Shown: one piece after another, positions 34,259 to 43,551 of the stretch
Numbering within the stretch: position 1 is the first letter of the stretch
Layout of the letters: every line of letters starts with the position of its first letter
Source: Bacteroidales bacterium
Lineage (GTDB): Bacteria > Bacteroidota > Bacteroidia > Bacteroidales > F082
Reading direction: 5' to 3'
Length of the DNA: 64,000 nucleotides
Assembly (NCBI GenBank): GCA_017394865.1
Contig: JAFPWT010000009.1
Span: 62,001 to 126,000 of the forward strand
The notes under the pieces: generated by a model
Seen by the model: only the letters and a program-made list of their open reading frames with translations
Database searches by the model: none
What the model was told of the DNA's origin: nothing
Program-made: the position numbers and the translations under genes

Positions 34259-34984
34259 TCAGCGGAGGACTTCCCTCAAGATTTCATGCGACTGTAAGCC
34301 CTTTAACATCGGGGCATGCAGTCGCATGAATGTTAATATCCCGTCAAGCAAATGATTGCGCTGCACCCCCGTCATGGGAACTCCAGCCAACTCATCAATG
34401 CCTAGGTTCAGCATTCGCGACAAAAGGCCACTATTCTCTTCGTCAAGGTAGTTGGGATGCGCCGGGGGCTGCGACACAAACTGGCCCTCCTCCATATCAA
34501 AAAGGCTGTGCTCCCTATAGTTTGCCATAGGATAAAAGCCTAAAAAACGGCTTAATTCCAGAGTAAAAAACAAAGGAAAGTTCGCATAGCCAGTCTCCAC
34601 CAGATCGAGCCACTCCACCGACTGATACACGAAACGATACAACGGTTCATTGCGTTCTTGCTGTGTGAGAGTGTGCGACAAGAGATCGGAAAGATAGATC
34701 AATATGGCACTTTTGTTCAGCGTGGTACCCAAAGACCGATAATTATAGAGCAGCTCTATGTCCTTAATGTATCCTATCCCACTTTTTAAAGATTTCTCGT
34801 TCGATATGAAGCACAAGAATGTCATCGGCTGGAAGAAAGCTGCCTTATGTTGCGACGCTTTACTCCTTACGCCTTTCACCATATAGGTTTGCAATCCTCT
34901 TTCAAGGGTGAATATCTTCACGATGAGGCTGGTATCGCCATAGCGAATGGATTGCAGAACGAAGCCTTGGGTCTTATCGTTCAT
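34259..34984 (-). CDS. recO: DNA repair protein RecO
   Basis: 241 residues. N-terminal OB fold (KTQGFVLQSIRYGDTSLIVKIFTLERGLQTYMVKGVRS) followed by the helical C-terminal domain (ILIYLSDLLSHTLTQQERNEPLYRFVYQSVEWLD; FFTLELSRFLGFYP). The four-Cys zinc site of some RecO proteins is absent. RecO loads RecA on SSB-coated DNA with RecR. Its start overlaps the porZ stop by one base (TGATG); recO next to porZ is a known arrangement in Bacteroidota. Transcribed with porZ. Confidence 0.88.
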   Translation of the reverse strand: MNDKTQGFVLQSIRYGDTSLIVKIFTLERGLQTYMVKGVRSKASQHKAAFFQPMTFLCFISNEKSLKSGIGYIKDIELLYNYRSLGTTLNKSAILIYLSDLLSHTLTQQERNEPLYRFVYQSVEWLDLVETGYANFPLFFTLELSRFLGFYPMANYREHSLFDMEEGQFVSQPPAHPNYLDEENSGLLSRMLNLGIDELAGVPMTGVQRNHLLDGILTFMRLHAPMLKGLQSHEILREVLR

Positions 34985-37323
34985 CAGTTCATGATCAAGA
35001 TTTTGGTGGCGTATCGCTCTGTTCCCTTGTAAGTGCTGACAAACACCAGATAGATACCTGGCTGGACTTTATGGCCATCAAGTGCAGTACAGTCCCATAC
35101 CGCCTGTCCACCTTCAGCGACAAGTTCAGTGACAAAAGCTCCGTCCACGGTGGTAATACGCACCAACGCATCTTCCACCAAGCCTTTGATGCCCACATAT
35201 CCGCTATAGCCCGGTCGCACAGGATTGGGATAGGCTACAACATCGGTGTTGGTAGTACCACCAGGTGTGGCAGAACCGCGGTAAGAGATCAAGCCGAGGT
35301 CTGTACCTAGAAACACCTCTCCATCGGTATTAATGGCCATGGAACTCACCGAATTGGAAGGCAGCGGGCTGTTGGAGGTGTTGAAATTGAGCAGCTCTGT
35401 TCTACAGTCGGGTGACATTTCGAAGACACCCGTCTCGAGGCCAAACCACTTATTGTTGTTGCCGTCAACGGCGATACTGAGCACACTGATTTCATTGAAA
35501 AGTGGATCGGCCTGTCCCGTCCCGTCATTGCGAGGCACCAACACAACATTGGCATCGTAATGGCTCTCGCTGAATATCTTTCTGGTATCGGCAAAGTAGC
35601 ATGGGCCGCTGTCGGTTCCAAGCCAGACATATCCGCTACGGTCAACGGCAAAACAGTTCACATTCGACCCCGAGATACCACCTTGTCCGGCAACACAACG
35701 TAGCGCTTTCACCTGATCGTCGGAAATATCGTCCAACGTACCGTTTTCATTGAATACAATAACCTTGTCATCACTGCCAAGACGGCGGATGATCCATTTG
35801 TAGTCATTGTTGTCGATCATCAACACTGAAATATCGATGCCGTTGTTGACCCCGCCCAGGTTATAGGAACGCCATTGTCCGTTGCGGTCCATGACCGAGA
35901 GCAGGTTGTTGGCACCCGAGTTGGCTACCCAGAGGTTACCGTGGCTGTCGAACGCCAGGCCACTGACCATCACAAATTCGGGAGCCTGAATCCATGGCTC
36001 GAGCGAACTGTTGTCAGTACTATAACGGCCAACATATTCATCGTTTTTAAATTTCAGCAAACCATCGCCCCAAGTACCCACATACGTCACCGTGGTATCA
36101 AAGGGGTCGGTCGCCACGCATACAAAATCAGTGATGTTGGCATCATTCAAAGCAGCATCTGTTCTACGATTGATATTGTTCCACCATCTTCCATCGAAAT
36201 GGCACACACCATCCCTGGCGTAGAGTTTCGACCAATTCGAGGCATGACCTCCTGTAGCCACCCAAACGTGCTGCCCAAAGGTGCTAAGCGCGAATACATT
36301 CTTACTATAAGGACCGTTGGGCTGAATCTCTTCCATATTCCAGCTGTCCTTGGCTGATATCAAACCCAAACGCTGGTCACCAATCCAAAACACCCCTTCG
36401 GAATCTATAAGAGCAGCATTCGGACGTAACGATTTCTCATTATTATAGATGTGTTCAACCTGTTGGAACGCCCCGTCGAAAACATCGACGTTACCATAGC
36501 ATGACACAATCAGTTTGTCGCCAACAACACGGAGTTCCCTCTTATCGGTAGTATAAGTCTTGTTGAAATGACTCCACTGCTGTCCGTCGAACACATAAAG
36601 CGTATCACCATCATATTCTTCAGTGGTATAACTCACCAAAAGCTTTCCAGAAAAGACTTCCATCTCACTGTAACCAAGATGTGGATGCATCGGCGAGCTA
36701 TCGAACGACCACGAGGAGAAATCAGCCAGCGCGCTGCTATTCTCGTCGGCATAATAAAGACCATCATCAGTAGAGGCATAGATACGCCCGTTGTAAAAGG
36801 CCACATCCGTGACGTTCACCGCATCACCGTTAATCCCTATATAATAGGTATCCTTCACCTCCTGCTTCTTAAGATCGAAAACCACTATACCAAAGCCGCA
36901 TGCAAAATAGGCTTGTTCTTCCTTGAAGGTGATGTTGTTGATGGATTTATTACCAAGAATGGTTTTGTCCTTGATATCGCTCATGTTGACAACGTTACCT
37001 TGCCTGTCAATCAAATCGATGTTGGCATTGGAATAGGCAACCACCAAAAGGTCAAGTTTCTCGTTACGGCGAATCGTGGAGATCCCCATATCCGAGAGTG
37101 CATTGATTTTATTCAGAATATGGAGGTTATTATCCTCTTTGTCATAAGTAAAGAGCTCGTAATCGGTGGCTGCATAAACCTTGGAGCCAAGGATTTCCAC
37201 ACCGGTGACATTTTGGTAAGGCATATGGGTACGCCAGTTGCCGATGGACACGCCATCTTGGGCTAGACCACTGATTCCCAAAGTCATAACGAGCATTAAC
37301 AGGAACGTTCTAAAGCGTTTCAT
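34984..37323 (-). CDS. porZ: PorZ, type IX secretion beta-propeller protein
   Basis: 779 residues with a signal peptide (to about 21, GISGLAQ). Two regions of propeller repeats (about 22-330 and 335-690): NWRTHMPYQNVTGVEILGSKVYAATDYELF, then many units of the form VYASTDDGLYY, GVFWIGDQRLGL, NLWVANSGANNLL, YVWLGTDSGPCYF. The last ~85 residues (VVAYPNPVRPGYSG ... GIYLVFVSTYKG) form a sorting-type Ig-like CTD. PorZ is part of the surface PorUVQZ complex that matures type IX cargo and binds A-LPS in Porphyromonas. recO overlaps its stop. Upstream only a weak -7 box (TATCTTTA) is seen. Confidence 0.82.
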   Translation of the reverse strand: MKRFRTFLLMLVMTLGISGLAQDGVSIGNWRTHMPYQNVTGVEILGSKVYAATDYELFTYDKEDNNLHILNKINALSDMGISTIRRNEKLDLLVVAYSNANIDLIDRQGNVVNMSDIKDKTILGNKSINNITFKEEQAYFACGFGIVVFDLKKQEVKDTYYIGINGDAVNVTDVAFYNGRIYASTDDGLYYADENSSALADFSSWSFDSSPMHPHLGYSEMEVFSGKLLVSYTTEEYDGDTLYVFDGQQWSHFNKTYTTDKRELRVVGDKLIVSCYGNVDVFDGAFQQVEHIYNNEKSLRPNAALIDSEGVFWIGDQRLGLISAKDSWNMEEIQPNGPYSKNVFALSTFGQHVWVATGGHASNWSKLYARDGVCHFDGRWWNNINRRTDAALNDANITDFVCVATDPFDTTVTYVGTWGDGLLKFKNDEYVGRYSTDNSSLEPWIQAPEFVMVSGLAFDSHGNLWVANSGANNLLSVMDRNGQWRSYNLGGVNNGIDISVLMIDNNDYKWIIRRLGSDDKVIVFNENGTLDDISDDQVKALRCVAGQGGISGSNVNCFAVDRSGYVWLGTDSGPCYFADTRKIFSESHYDANVVLVPRNDGTGQADPLFNEISVLSIAVDGNNNKWFGLETGVFEMSPDCRTELLNFNTSNSPLPSNSVSSMAINTDGEVFLGTDLGLISYRGSATPGGTTNTDVVAYPNPVRPGYSGYVGIKGLVEDALVRITTVDGAFVTELVAEGGQAVWDCTALDGHKVQPGIYLVFVSTYKGTERYATKILIMN

Positions 37324-37375
37324 AAGACGATTTCATTTTTGAGCGATAAAGATACGATGTTTTTTTAAACCCCGC

Positions 37376-37405
37376 TTGAATATCACAAGAAAAATCGTAT
37401 TTTTG
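37376..37405 (+). promoter_or_regulatory. Promoter of tRNA-Arg
   Basis: TTG (37376-37378), 19 bases, TATTTTTG (37398-37405), 12 bases before the tRNA. Same layout as the tRNA-Phe promoter. Confidence 0.7.
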
Positions 37406-37417
37406 CCGTCCAAACAA

Positions 37418-37489
37418 GGCCCTATAGTTCAAGGGATAGAACGGAAGTTTCCTAAACTTTAAATCTAGGTTCGAGTCCTAGTGGGGCTA
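37418..37489 (+). tRNA. tRNA-Arg (CCT)
   Basis: 72-base cloverleaf: acceptor GGCCCTA/TGGGGCT (two G.U pairs), D arm GTTC/GAAC, anticodon arm GAAGT/ACTTT with loop TTCCTAA (anticodon CCT, reads AGG), T arm CTAGG/CCTAG with loop TTCGAGT. CCA not encoded. Its last three bases are the complement of the stop codon of convergent xth. Confidence 0.93.
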
Positions 37490-38248
37490 CTTCAAGTCAA
37501 GCACGATCGGGCAATGGTCCGAGTGTTTCACATCAGGGAGAATGTCAACGGCGTTGATGTTCTCCTTTAAGTTTTCGGTAACCATATGATAATCAATGCG
37601 CCAGCCGAGGTTCTTTTGGCGAGCACCGGCACGGAAGCTCCACCAACTGTAGCGATTGGGCTCTTTCACCAGATGGCGGAAACTGTCGATGTAGCCATCA
37701 CTGAGAAAATCAGTCATCCACTGGCGTTCCTCGGGCAGGAATCCCGATGATGTATCGTGTTTCCTCGGGTTGTTAATATCAATATCCTCATGGCAGATGT
37801 TGTAATCACCCGAGAGCACCAATTGCGGACGCTCCTTCCTGAGCTGATTCACATACTGGCGGAAGAAGTCGAGCCATACCATCTTAAAGGCCTGACGCTC
37901 ATCACCCGTGGTTCCCGACGGATGATAGACGCTCACCACCGAAAGATTGCCGAAGTCGGCACGAAGGAAACGACCCTCACTGTCATAAAGGGGATTATCC
38001 ATACCATAGACCACGTTGTCGGGCTGGATCTTGGTGATCAGCCCAACGCCACTATAGCCTTTTTTCTGTGCGGGGAACCAATAATGATGATAGCCCATCA
38101 TCTCGAAGTCCATGACGGGAATTTGGTCAGGCGTAGCCTTGAGCTCTTGAAAGCAGAGCACATCGGGGTGGTATTCATTAATCCATTGCAGGAGGCCTTT
38201 GCCGATGGCAGAACGTATGCCGTTGACGTTGTAACTTACAATTTTCAT
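37487..38248 (-). CDS. xth: Exodeoxyribonuclease III (AP endonuclease)
   Basis: 253 residues, the usual length. EEP-family motifs: MKIVSYNVNGIRSA, CFQELKA (metal Glu), YSGVGLITK, VSVYHPSG, LSGDYNICHEDIDI (catalytic Asp/Asn), SWWSFRAGARQKNLGWRIDY, and KHSDHCPIVLDL (catalytic His). Repairs abasic sites. The stop codon TAG overlaps the 3' end of tRNA-Arg on the other strand. Weak -7 box TATCTTCG at 38268-38275. Confidence 0.93.
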   Translation of the reverse strand: MKIVSYNVNGIRSAIGKGLLQWINEYHPDVLCFQELKATPDQIPVMDFEMMGYHHYWFPAQKKGYSGVGLITKIQPDNVVYGMDNPLYDSEGRFLRADFGNLSVVSVYHPSGTTGDERQAFKMVWLDFFRQYVNQLRKERPQLVLSGDYNICHEDIDINNPRKHDTSSGFLPEERQWMTDFLSDGYIDSFRHLVKEPNRYSWWSFRAGARQKNLGWRIDYHMVTENLKENINAVDILPDVKHSDHCPIVLDLK

Positions 38249-38315
38249 GTTCCTATAATTAATGGTGCGAAGATAAAAAAAGATTTTTTATTTTAGCGGC
38301 TGAAAAAAACGAACC

Positions 38316-40091
38316 GTGGCAAAAAAGAGTTTCAGCGAGCGGATGGAACGCTTCACCGAGTGGCGGAAAGCGCACCTGACCAACCAGCAGTTCATGCTGT
38401 TGCTCAGTGTACCCACGGGATTTCTGGGAGGCTTGGCGGCCATCCTCATCAAAACATCAACCCACGGCATTCGTTCGCTGCTGCTGAGCATCAAGTTCGA
38501 ACATTCCGACATCTTATACTTTATTTATCCCGCCATCGGTATCCTGCTCACCCTCTGTTTTTGCAAGTTCATCCTCCGCAAGGAAATCGGCCACGGTATC
38601 CCAGGCATTCTGTATGCCATCAAAAAGAAAAAAGGCGAGGTAAGCCAACACAGCATGTGGTCGACCATCGTCGCCAGTGCTTTGACAGTAGGTTTTGGCG
38701 GTTCGGTAGGATTGGAAGGCCCTTCTGTATCGACAGGTGCCTCCATCGGTGCTAACCTAGCTCGATGGCTGAAGCTCGAATACAAGCAGGTGGTGATGCT
38801 CATTGGGATGGGCGGTGCAGCCGCCTTGGCTTCGATCTTCCAAGCCCCTATGACCGGCATCTTTTTTGCCCTCGAGGTACTGATGATCGACCTTTCGTTA
38901 GGCTCGCTGATACCCATTATTTGCGCCTCTTTCACTGCTATTTTAACCTCCTATTTCTTTCTGGGGCAAGCGGTTGAATATACCGCTATCATCAACGAAG
39001 GTTTTATTCCAGCTAACGCCTTATATTACATTGGATTAGGTATTTTCGTTGGTTTTATCTCGGCATATTTCTTGAGGGTTACCTTCAGCATGGAAAAGCG
39101 GTTCAAAAGGATCGGTTCGCCTTGGACTCGTTTCCTAATTGGCGCCACGTTGCTTGGAATATTGATCTTTTTGTTTCCGGCATTATACGGTGAAGGCTAC
39201 GATGCCATCAACTCCGCTCTGAAAGGCGACTACAGTTCCATCTACGGAAGTACACTTTTTGAGGGTCTGAAAGGTCACGACTGGTCCATCCTAGTGCTCT
39301 TGGCGGCCATTATCCTTCTGAAAGCCTTTGCCACCGCCTTGACCTTCGGTGCCGGAGGTGTCGGTGGCACCTTCGCTCCAGCGCTATTCATCGGAGCTTT
39401 TTCTGGGCTGCTGTTTGCCCTAACCGTGAATTATCTTGGCGGCGACCTGGATCCCGCTAAATTCGCTTTAGTAGGCATGAGCGGTTTGATCGCCGGCATG
39501 TTGCATGCCCCCTTGACGGGCATCTTCCTCATCGCCGAGATCACCGACGGATACAAACTCATCGTACCGCTGATGATCGTCTCCGCCCTTTCCTATTTCG
39601 TCAACAGGATCTTCTTCAAGCACTCGGTCTACACCAACGCTGTCGCCGAGCACGGCGTAGAAGTGACGCACAACAAGGACGTCAGCATCCTCACCATGAT
39701 GACCATCAACGGTCTCATCGAGACCAACTTTAGCAAAGTCAAGAGAGGATCCACGCTGGGCGACTTAATCCCTATCATCTCCTCCTCACGGCGCAACATC
39801 TTCCCTGTGGTCGACAAAGACGGCACCTTCTGCGGCCATGTGCTGTTCGACGACATCCGCAGCGTGATGTTCGACCAGACCCTCTACGACCATCCCATTG
39901 AGGAATTCACCGTCATCCCAGAATATCTTATCCAACCTGAAGACCCCATGGAGACCATTGTCAAAAAGTTCCAGGTCTCAGGAAAATACAACATCCCCGT
40001 CATCGAAAACGGGAAATACCTCGGATACATTTCCAGAGCCAATGTGTTTTCAACGTACCGAAAGACTTTGAGTGATATTTCTGAAGATTAA
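38316..40091 (+). CDS. ClC-family chloride channel/antiporter with CBS pair
   Basis: 591 residues from a GTG start at 38316 (MAKKSFSERMERFTEWRK); an ATG at 38343 is the alternative, but homologues I know begin with the longer basic N-terminus. The ClC core (about 25-430) has GGSVGLEGPSVSTGASIG with the gating Glu, GMGGAAALASIFQAPMTGIFFALE, and FGAGGVGGTFAPALFIGAFSG. The C-terminus (about 455-585) is a CBS pair (GDLIPIISSSRRNIFPVVD; NIPVIENGKYLGYISR). Transports chloride, perhaps with proton exchange. M23 gene follows 4 bp later. Confidence 0.9.
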   Translation: MAKKSFSERMERFTEWRKAHLTNQQFMLLLSVPTGFLGGLAAILIKTSTHGIRSLLLSIKFEHSDILYFIYPAIGILLTLCFCKFILRKEIGHGIPGILYAIKKKKGEVSQHSMWSTIVASALTVGFGGSVGLEGPSVSTGASIGANLARWLKLEYKQVVMLIGMGGAAALASIFQAPMTGIFFALEVLMIDLSLGSLIPIICASFTAILTSYFFLGQAVEYTAIINEGFIPANALYYIGLGIFVGFISAYFLRVTFSMEKRFKRIGSPWTRFLIGATLLGILIFLFPALYGEGYDAINSALKGDYSSIYGSTLFEGLKGHDWSILVLLAAIILLKAFATALTFGAGGVGGTFAPALFIGAFSGLLFALTVNYLGGDLDPAKFALVGMSGLIAGMLHAPLTGIFLIAEITDGYKLIVPLMIVSALSYFVNRIFFKHSVYTNAVAEHGVEVTHNKDVSILTMMTINGLIETNFSKVKRGSTLGDLIPIISSSRRNIFPVVDKDGTFCGHVLFDDIRSVMFDQTLYDHPIEEFTVIPEYLIQPEDPMETIVKKFQVSGKYNIPVIENGKYLGYISRANVFSTYRKTLSDISED

Positions 40092-40095
40092 CACC

Positions 40096-41157
40096 ATGAA
40101 AAGACTAAGCCTTATCCTATTTATAATATTGTTTGCCCTTCCCGTCTTCGCACAAGACCCACAACCCGAAGAGAAATGCTGGCTCCGAAGGATTTTCAGC
40201 TGGCCCACCACCGTCGTTCACGACACCATCTACATCTACGTTGACGAAGAAGATGATTATGACGATGATGAGGATATGGTAGAGAATGAAAGTAGCGGCA
40301 GCATCCCTATGCCCTTCGATACGCTGAATACCGTCGACAAATACCGGAAAGTCATCCTTTTCGACAACGGATCATGGCTGTATTTCGACATCCCCAAACC
40401 TGACCTCCCCGACTTCATCAGCAACGACCACTGGATGACCGACCAAGTTCACGCCTACTATGACGTCAACGTCAAAGACCTGCCAGAAGAGGTGGATTTG
40501 ATACTTTGCGACTCAGTCCACGGCTGGCACATCCCAGGATTCGGGCGCATGGTTTCGACCTATAAACTGAGAAAAGGTCACAAACACCAAGGGGTGGACT
40601 TGGGAGTTCCTTTCGGCGAGCCTATCTACGCTGCCTTTGACGGCATTGTACGCGTCGCCTTACCCACCAAACTCACCGGAGGATATGGCAACGTGGTGGT
40701 GCTGCGACACGCCAACGGATTGGAGACTTATTACGGGCACATGAGCCAATATATCGTTGAGACTGACGATATTGTGAAAGCGGGAGATATCATCGGCTAT
40801 TGCGGCTCCACTGGCCGTTCCACGGGACCGCACCTCCACTTCGAGACTCGTTACATGGGCCAATCATTCGATCCAGAACGTATCTTCGACTTCGAGAAAG
40901 GCGCACTGCGCGACACAACCTTCACCCTAAAGAAGCATTATTTCAGCATCTATTCACACGAAGGACAGAGCGACAAGGAGTCGGAAGTGGCCGCCACACA
41001 AGTTCCGCCGAAACACGTTACCTATACCGTGAAAAAAGGCGACACCCTAGGTGGAATCGCAAAAAAACATCACACCACCGTAAAAAAAATCTGTAAAGCC
41101 AACAATATCAGCGAGAAGAAGACCTTGAAAATCGGCCAAAAGCTCATTATTCCATAG
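40096..41157 (+). CDS. M23 family metallopeptidase with LysM
   Basis: 353 residues from ATG 40096, giving the signal peptide LILFIILFALPVFAQ; an ATG at 40072 lies in the ClC gene. An acidic linker (EEDDYDDDEDM, about 50-63) precedes a LytM/M23 domain (about 155-275): HKHQGVDLGVPFGEPIYAAFDG with the first zinc ligands His and Asp, YYGHM, and STGPHLHFETRY with the third. The C-terminal ~45 residues are one LysM domain (TYTVKKGDTLGGIAKKHH). A secreted peptidoglycan endopeptidase; possible septal role. gmk follows after 13 bp. Confidence 0.9.
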   Translation: MKRLSLILFIILFALPVFAQDPQPEEKCWLRRIFSWPTTVVHDTIYIYVDEEDDYDDDEDMVENESSGSIPMPFDTLNTVDKYRKVILFDNGSWLYFDIPKPDLPDFISNDHWMTDQVHAYYDVNVKDLPEEVDLILCDSVHGWHIPGFGRMVSTYKLRKGHKHQGVDLGVPFGEPIYAAFDGIVRVALPTKLTGGYGNVVVLRHANGLETYYGHMSQYIVETDDIVKAGDIIGYCGSTGRSTGPHLHFETRYMGQSFDPERIFDFEKGALRDTTFTLKKHYFSIYSHEGQSDKESEVAATQVPPKHVTYTVKKGDTLGGIAKKHHTTVKKICKANNISEKKTLKIGQKLIIP

Positions 41158-41170
41158 CATTTCCAACATC

Positions 41171-41761
41171 ATGAAAAAAGGTAAATTATTAGTTTTCTCA
41201 GCCCCGTCGGGCTCCGGAAAGACCACCTTGGTCAACCATCTTTTGAGCGAGATCCCCAACATCGCTTTCTCGGTTTCGGCCACTACCCGACAGCCGAGGG
41301 GCGCGGAACAGAACGGAGTGGAATATTACTTTATGAGCCTCGAAGAGTTCAAGCAACGTGTTGAAAACGATGAATTTCTGGAATGGCAGGAAGTGTATCC
41401 AGGCCGATGCTACGGCACCCTGAAAGCCGTGGTGGAGAAGATGCAGGAAGAAGGCAAGCACGTAGCCTTCGACGTGGATGTCGTTGGCGGCACCAACATC
41501 AAGAAATTCTACGGCGACGAGGCACTATCCGTGTTTATCCAAGCCCCGTCGATCGAGGTGTTACGCGAACGCTTGGTGGGTCGCCAAACCGACTCGATGG
41601 AAGAGATTGAGAAACGTCTATCCAAAGCCCAGTGGGAAATGGATTTCGCCCAAGGCAAGTTCGATGTCACCATCATTAATGACGACTTGGAGACCGCCAA
41701 GGCCGACATCCTTGAGGCCGTCACCAGCTTTATCGAAAAAGAGGAGCCATGCGAAGAATAG
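41171..41761 (+). CDS. gmk: Guanylate kinase
   Basis: 196 residues. P-loop SAPSGSGKTTLV (about 10-21), GMP-binding SVSATTRQPRGAEQNGVEYYFMSLEEF, lid region and VDVVGGTNIKK, LVGRQTDSMEEIEKRL. Phosphorylates GMP to GDP. The stop lies 13 bases inside nadD, so translation is coupled; gmk-nadD pairs are common in this phylum. Confidence 0.94.
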   Translation: MKKGKLLVFSAPSGSGKTTLVNHLLSEIPNIAFSVSATTRQPRGAEQNGVEYYFMSLEEFKQRVENDEFLEWQEVYPGRCYGTLKAVVEKMQEEGKHVAFDVDVVGGTNIKKFYGDEALSVFIQAPSIEVLRERLVGRQTDSMEEIEKRLSKAQWEMDFAQGKFDVTIINDDLETAKADILEAVTSFIEKEEPCEE

Positions 41762-42327
41762 GTCTGTATTCCGGCTCGTTCAACCCCATCCATCACGGTC
41801 ACGTGATGCTGGCCAACTATCTCGTAGAATTCTCCGACTTGGACGAACTTTGGTTTGTTGTCTCGCCCCAAAATCCCTTAAAGAAAAAAGCGGATTTAAT
41901 GGATGACAACGACCGTCTGGAAATGGTGAAACTTGCCATTGGCGACGACCCACGAATGAAGGCCTCCGACATTGAATTCTCGATGCCACAGCCCTCCTAC
42001 ACCATTAATACATTGAGGGCCTTATCGGCAAAATATCCCGAGGATCAATTTGTGTTCATTTGCGGCATGGACAGCCTTCAGGGGCTTCCTCGATGGAAGG
42101 AATACCAAGCCATCCTTAACAATTACGAGCTGTTGGTTTTTCCTCGGAAAGGCTATGATGGAGACGAGTTGCTACATCATCCGCACGTGAAGGTTTTAGA
42201 GACCCCCGTGATCGAAGTGTCGTCGACATTCATCAGGAACTGCATGAAGGAAGGAAAAGACGTACGGCATTTCATGCCGGAGAAAGCCTATCGTTATTTG
42301 GTTGAAAACGAACTACTTCATCCGTAA
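41749..42327 (+). CDS. nadD: Nicotinate-nucleotide adenylyltransferase
   Basis: 192 residues. Nucleotidyltransferase signature GSFNPIHHGHV (HxGH, residues 9-19), WFVVSPQNPLKKK, SYTINTLRAL, FICGMDSLQGLPRWKEYQAIL and the C-terminal EVSSTFIRNCMKEG (ISSTxIR type). Makes NaAD from NaMN and ATP in NAD synthesis. Overlaps gmk by 13 bp at the start and holB by 15 bp at the convergent end. Confidence 0.93.
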   Translation: MRRIGLYSGSFNPIHHGHVMLANYLVEFSDLDELWFVVSPQNPLKKKADLMDDNDRLEMVKLAIGDDPRMKASDIEFSMPQPSYTINTLRALSAKYPEDQFVFICGMDSLQGLPRWKEYQAILNNYELLVFPRKGYDGDELLHHPHVKVLETPVIEVSSTFIRNCMKEGKDVRHFMPEKAYRYLVENELLHP

Positions 42328-43446
42328 CAGTTTCGCCATTTTAAAACTGCAATCCAAAAAAATAATCGGCGCATAGCCATTGCGTTCGATTTGTCGTGAA
42401 GCTTCTTCCAGCAGATCGGCAATCTGTATCAAATTGGCTTTATTCACAAAAGGTGCAAATCCCGCATTAAACTTCTTCTCCTCTTCGGGAAGCATTACCA
42501 ATTCCGCCAAGTTATTATTGAACAACAGGGCGTTGCGGACGATGTTTAAGCCGTATTCCAGCAACTGTTTCTGCCGCTCGCGACCGATGGATTTGATGTT
42601 GTTTGAAAAATCAATGAGTTCACTGATGGCCGCCTTGAAACAAAGGCGCATCCATTGCTGGAAGGTACGGAAGTAGTATTTCTGATCTTCGGCATCCTTC
42701 ACATTTTGGCAGGCTTTGATCCAATTGCCTTCCGCCACAATAGCGGCATCGTTGGCTTCTTGTGGAGAGCAGTTTAAACGCTGTATTAAGGCTGTTTGCA
42801 AGTCGTTTTGTTCGATACGAGGAATCTTCACCAATGAGGCCCTCGAACGGATGGTTGCCAATAACCCTTCCTGATCTTCAGCAATTAAAATAAATAAGGT
42901 TTTCTCTGGCGGCTCCTCCAATAGCTTCAACAGCTTATTAGCGGTATCCACACGCATCTTCTCTGCCATCCAGATGATGGCGATTTTGTATTCGCCTTCG
43001 TAGGCCTTGAAGCTCAGTTTTCTCAACAAAGTAGCTGCATCACGAACAGAAATGTAACCTTGCTTGTTCTCCACCTCAAGGAATTCGTACCACGAAGAAG
43101 TGTCCACATAGCCTTCTTTCTGAATCACATAGTCACGCCATTCTGTCAAAAAAAGATCCGATTCCGGATTGCTCTTCACGCTTTTGTTAGTCGTGGTCGG
43201 CACCACAAAATGCAAGTCCGGATGAGTCAGCTTACTGATTTTCTGGCAAGAAGGACATACGCCGCAACTATCGATCGCTGTCCGATGCGGGCATAGGATA
43301 TACTGTGCATAAGCTAATGCCAGTGGCAGTTTTCCATTGCCTTCCGGTCCCAGAAATAGCTGCGCATGCGGCACACGGTTCTCCTGCACGCTGAGAATCA
43401 GCTTCTGCTTGACCGCTTCTTGACCGATGATGTCTTTGAATTGCAT
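42313..43446 (-). CDS. holB: DNA polymerase III delta-prime-type clamp-loader subunit
   Basis: 377 residues from ATG 43446 (MQFKDIIGQEAVKQKL); longer in-frame starts run into the promoter. AAA+ fold: LFLGPEGNGKLPLALAYAQY (P-loop), a four-Cys zinc module CPHRT..CGVCPSCQK, VRDAATLLRKLSFKAYEGEYKIAIIWMAEKM (sensor region), LLKLLEEPPEKTLFILIAE, TIRSRASLVK. Part of the replicative clamp loader. Convergent with nadD; has a good promoter. Confidence 0.88.
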   Translation of the reverse strand: MQFKDIIGQEAVKQKLILSVQENRVPHAQLFLGPEGNGKLPLALAYAQYILCPHRTAIDSCGVCPSCQKISKLTHPDLHFVVPTTTNKSVKSNPESDLFLTEWRDYVIQKEGYVDTSSWYEFLEVENKQGYISVRDAATLLRKLSFKAYEGEYKIAIIWMAEKMRVDTANKLLKLLEEPPEKTLFILIAEDQEGLLATIRSRASLVKIPRIEQNDLQTALIQRLNCSPQEANDAAIVAEGNWIKACQNVKDAEDQKYYFRTFQQWMRLCFKAAISELIDFSNNIKSIGRERQKQLLEYGLNIVRNALLFNNNLAELVMLPEEEKKFNAGFAPFVNKANLIQIADLLEEASRQIERNGYAPIIFLDCSFKMAKLLRMK

Positions 43447-43465
43447 GGCGGATTGTTTTGAAGAG

Positions 43466-43534
43466 CAAAGATACAATTTTTGGGGCATTAGTCTCAAAAA
43501 AGATTGCAGCTAAAAAGATTTGTTGTTAGTTTTG
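43466..43534. promoter_or_regulatory. Back-to-back promoters, holB / WG-repeat gene
   Basis: Minus strand: TTTG (43495-43498), 21 bases, TATCTTTG (43466-43473) for holB. Plus strand: TTG (43504-43506), 20 bases, TAGTTTTG (43527-43534) for the WG gene. The two -33 boxes are only 5 bases apart and may be shared by competing polymerases. Confidence 0.7.
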
Positions 43535-43551
43535 CACTAAAATATACGAAA

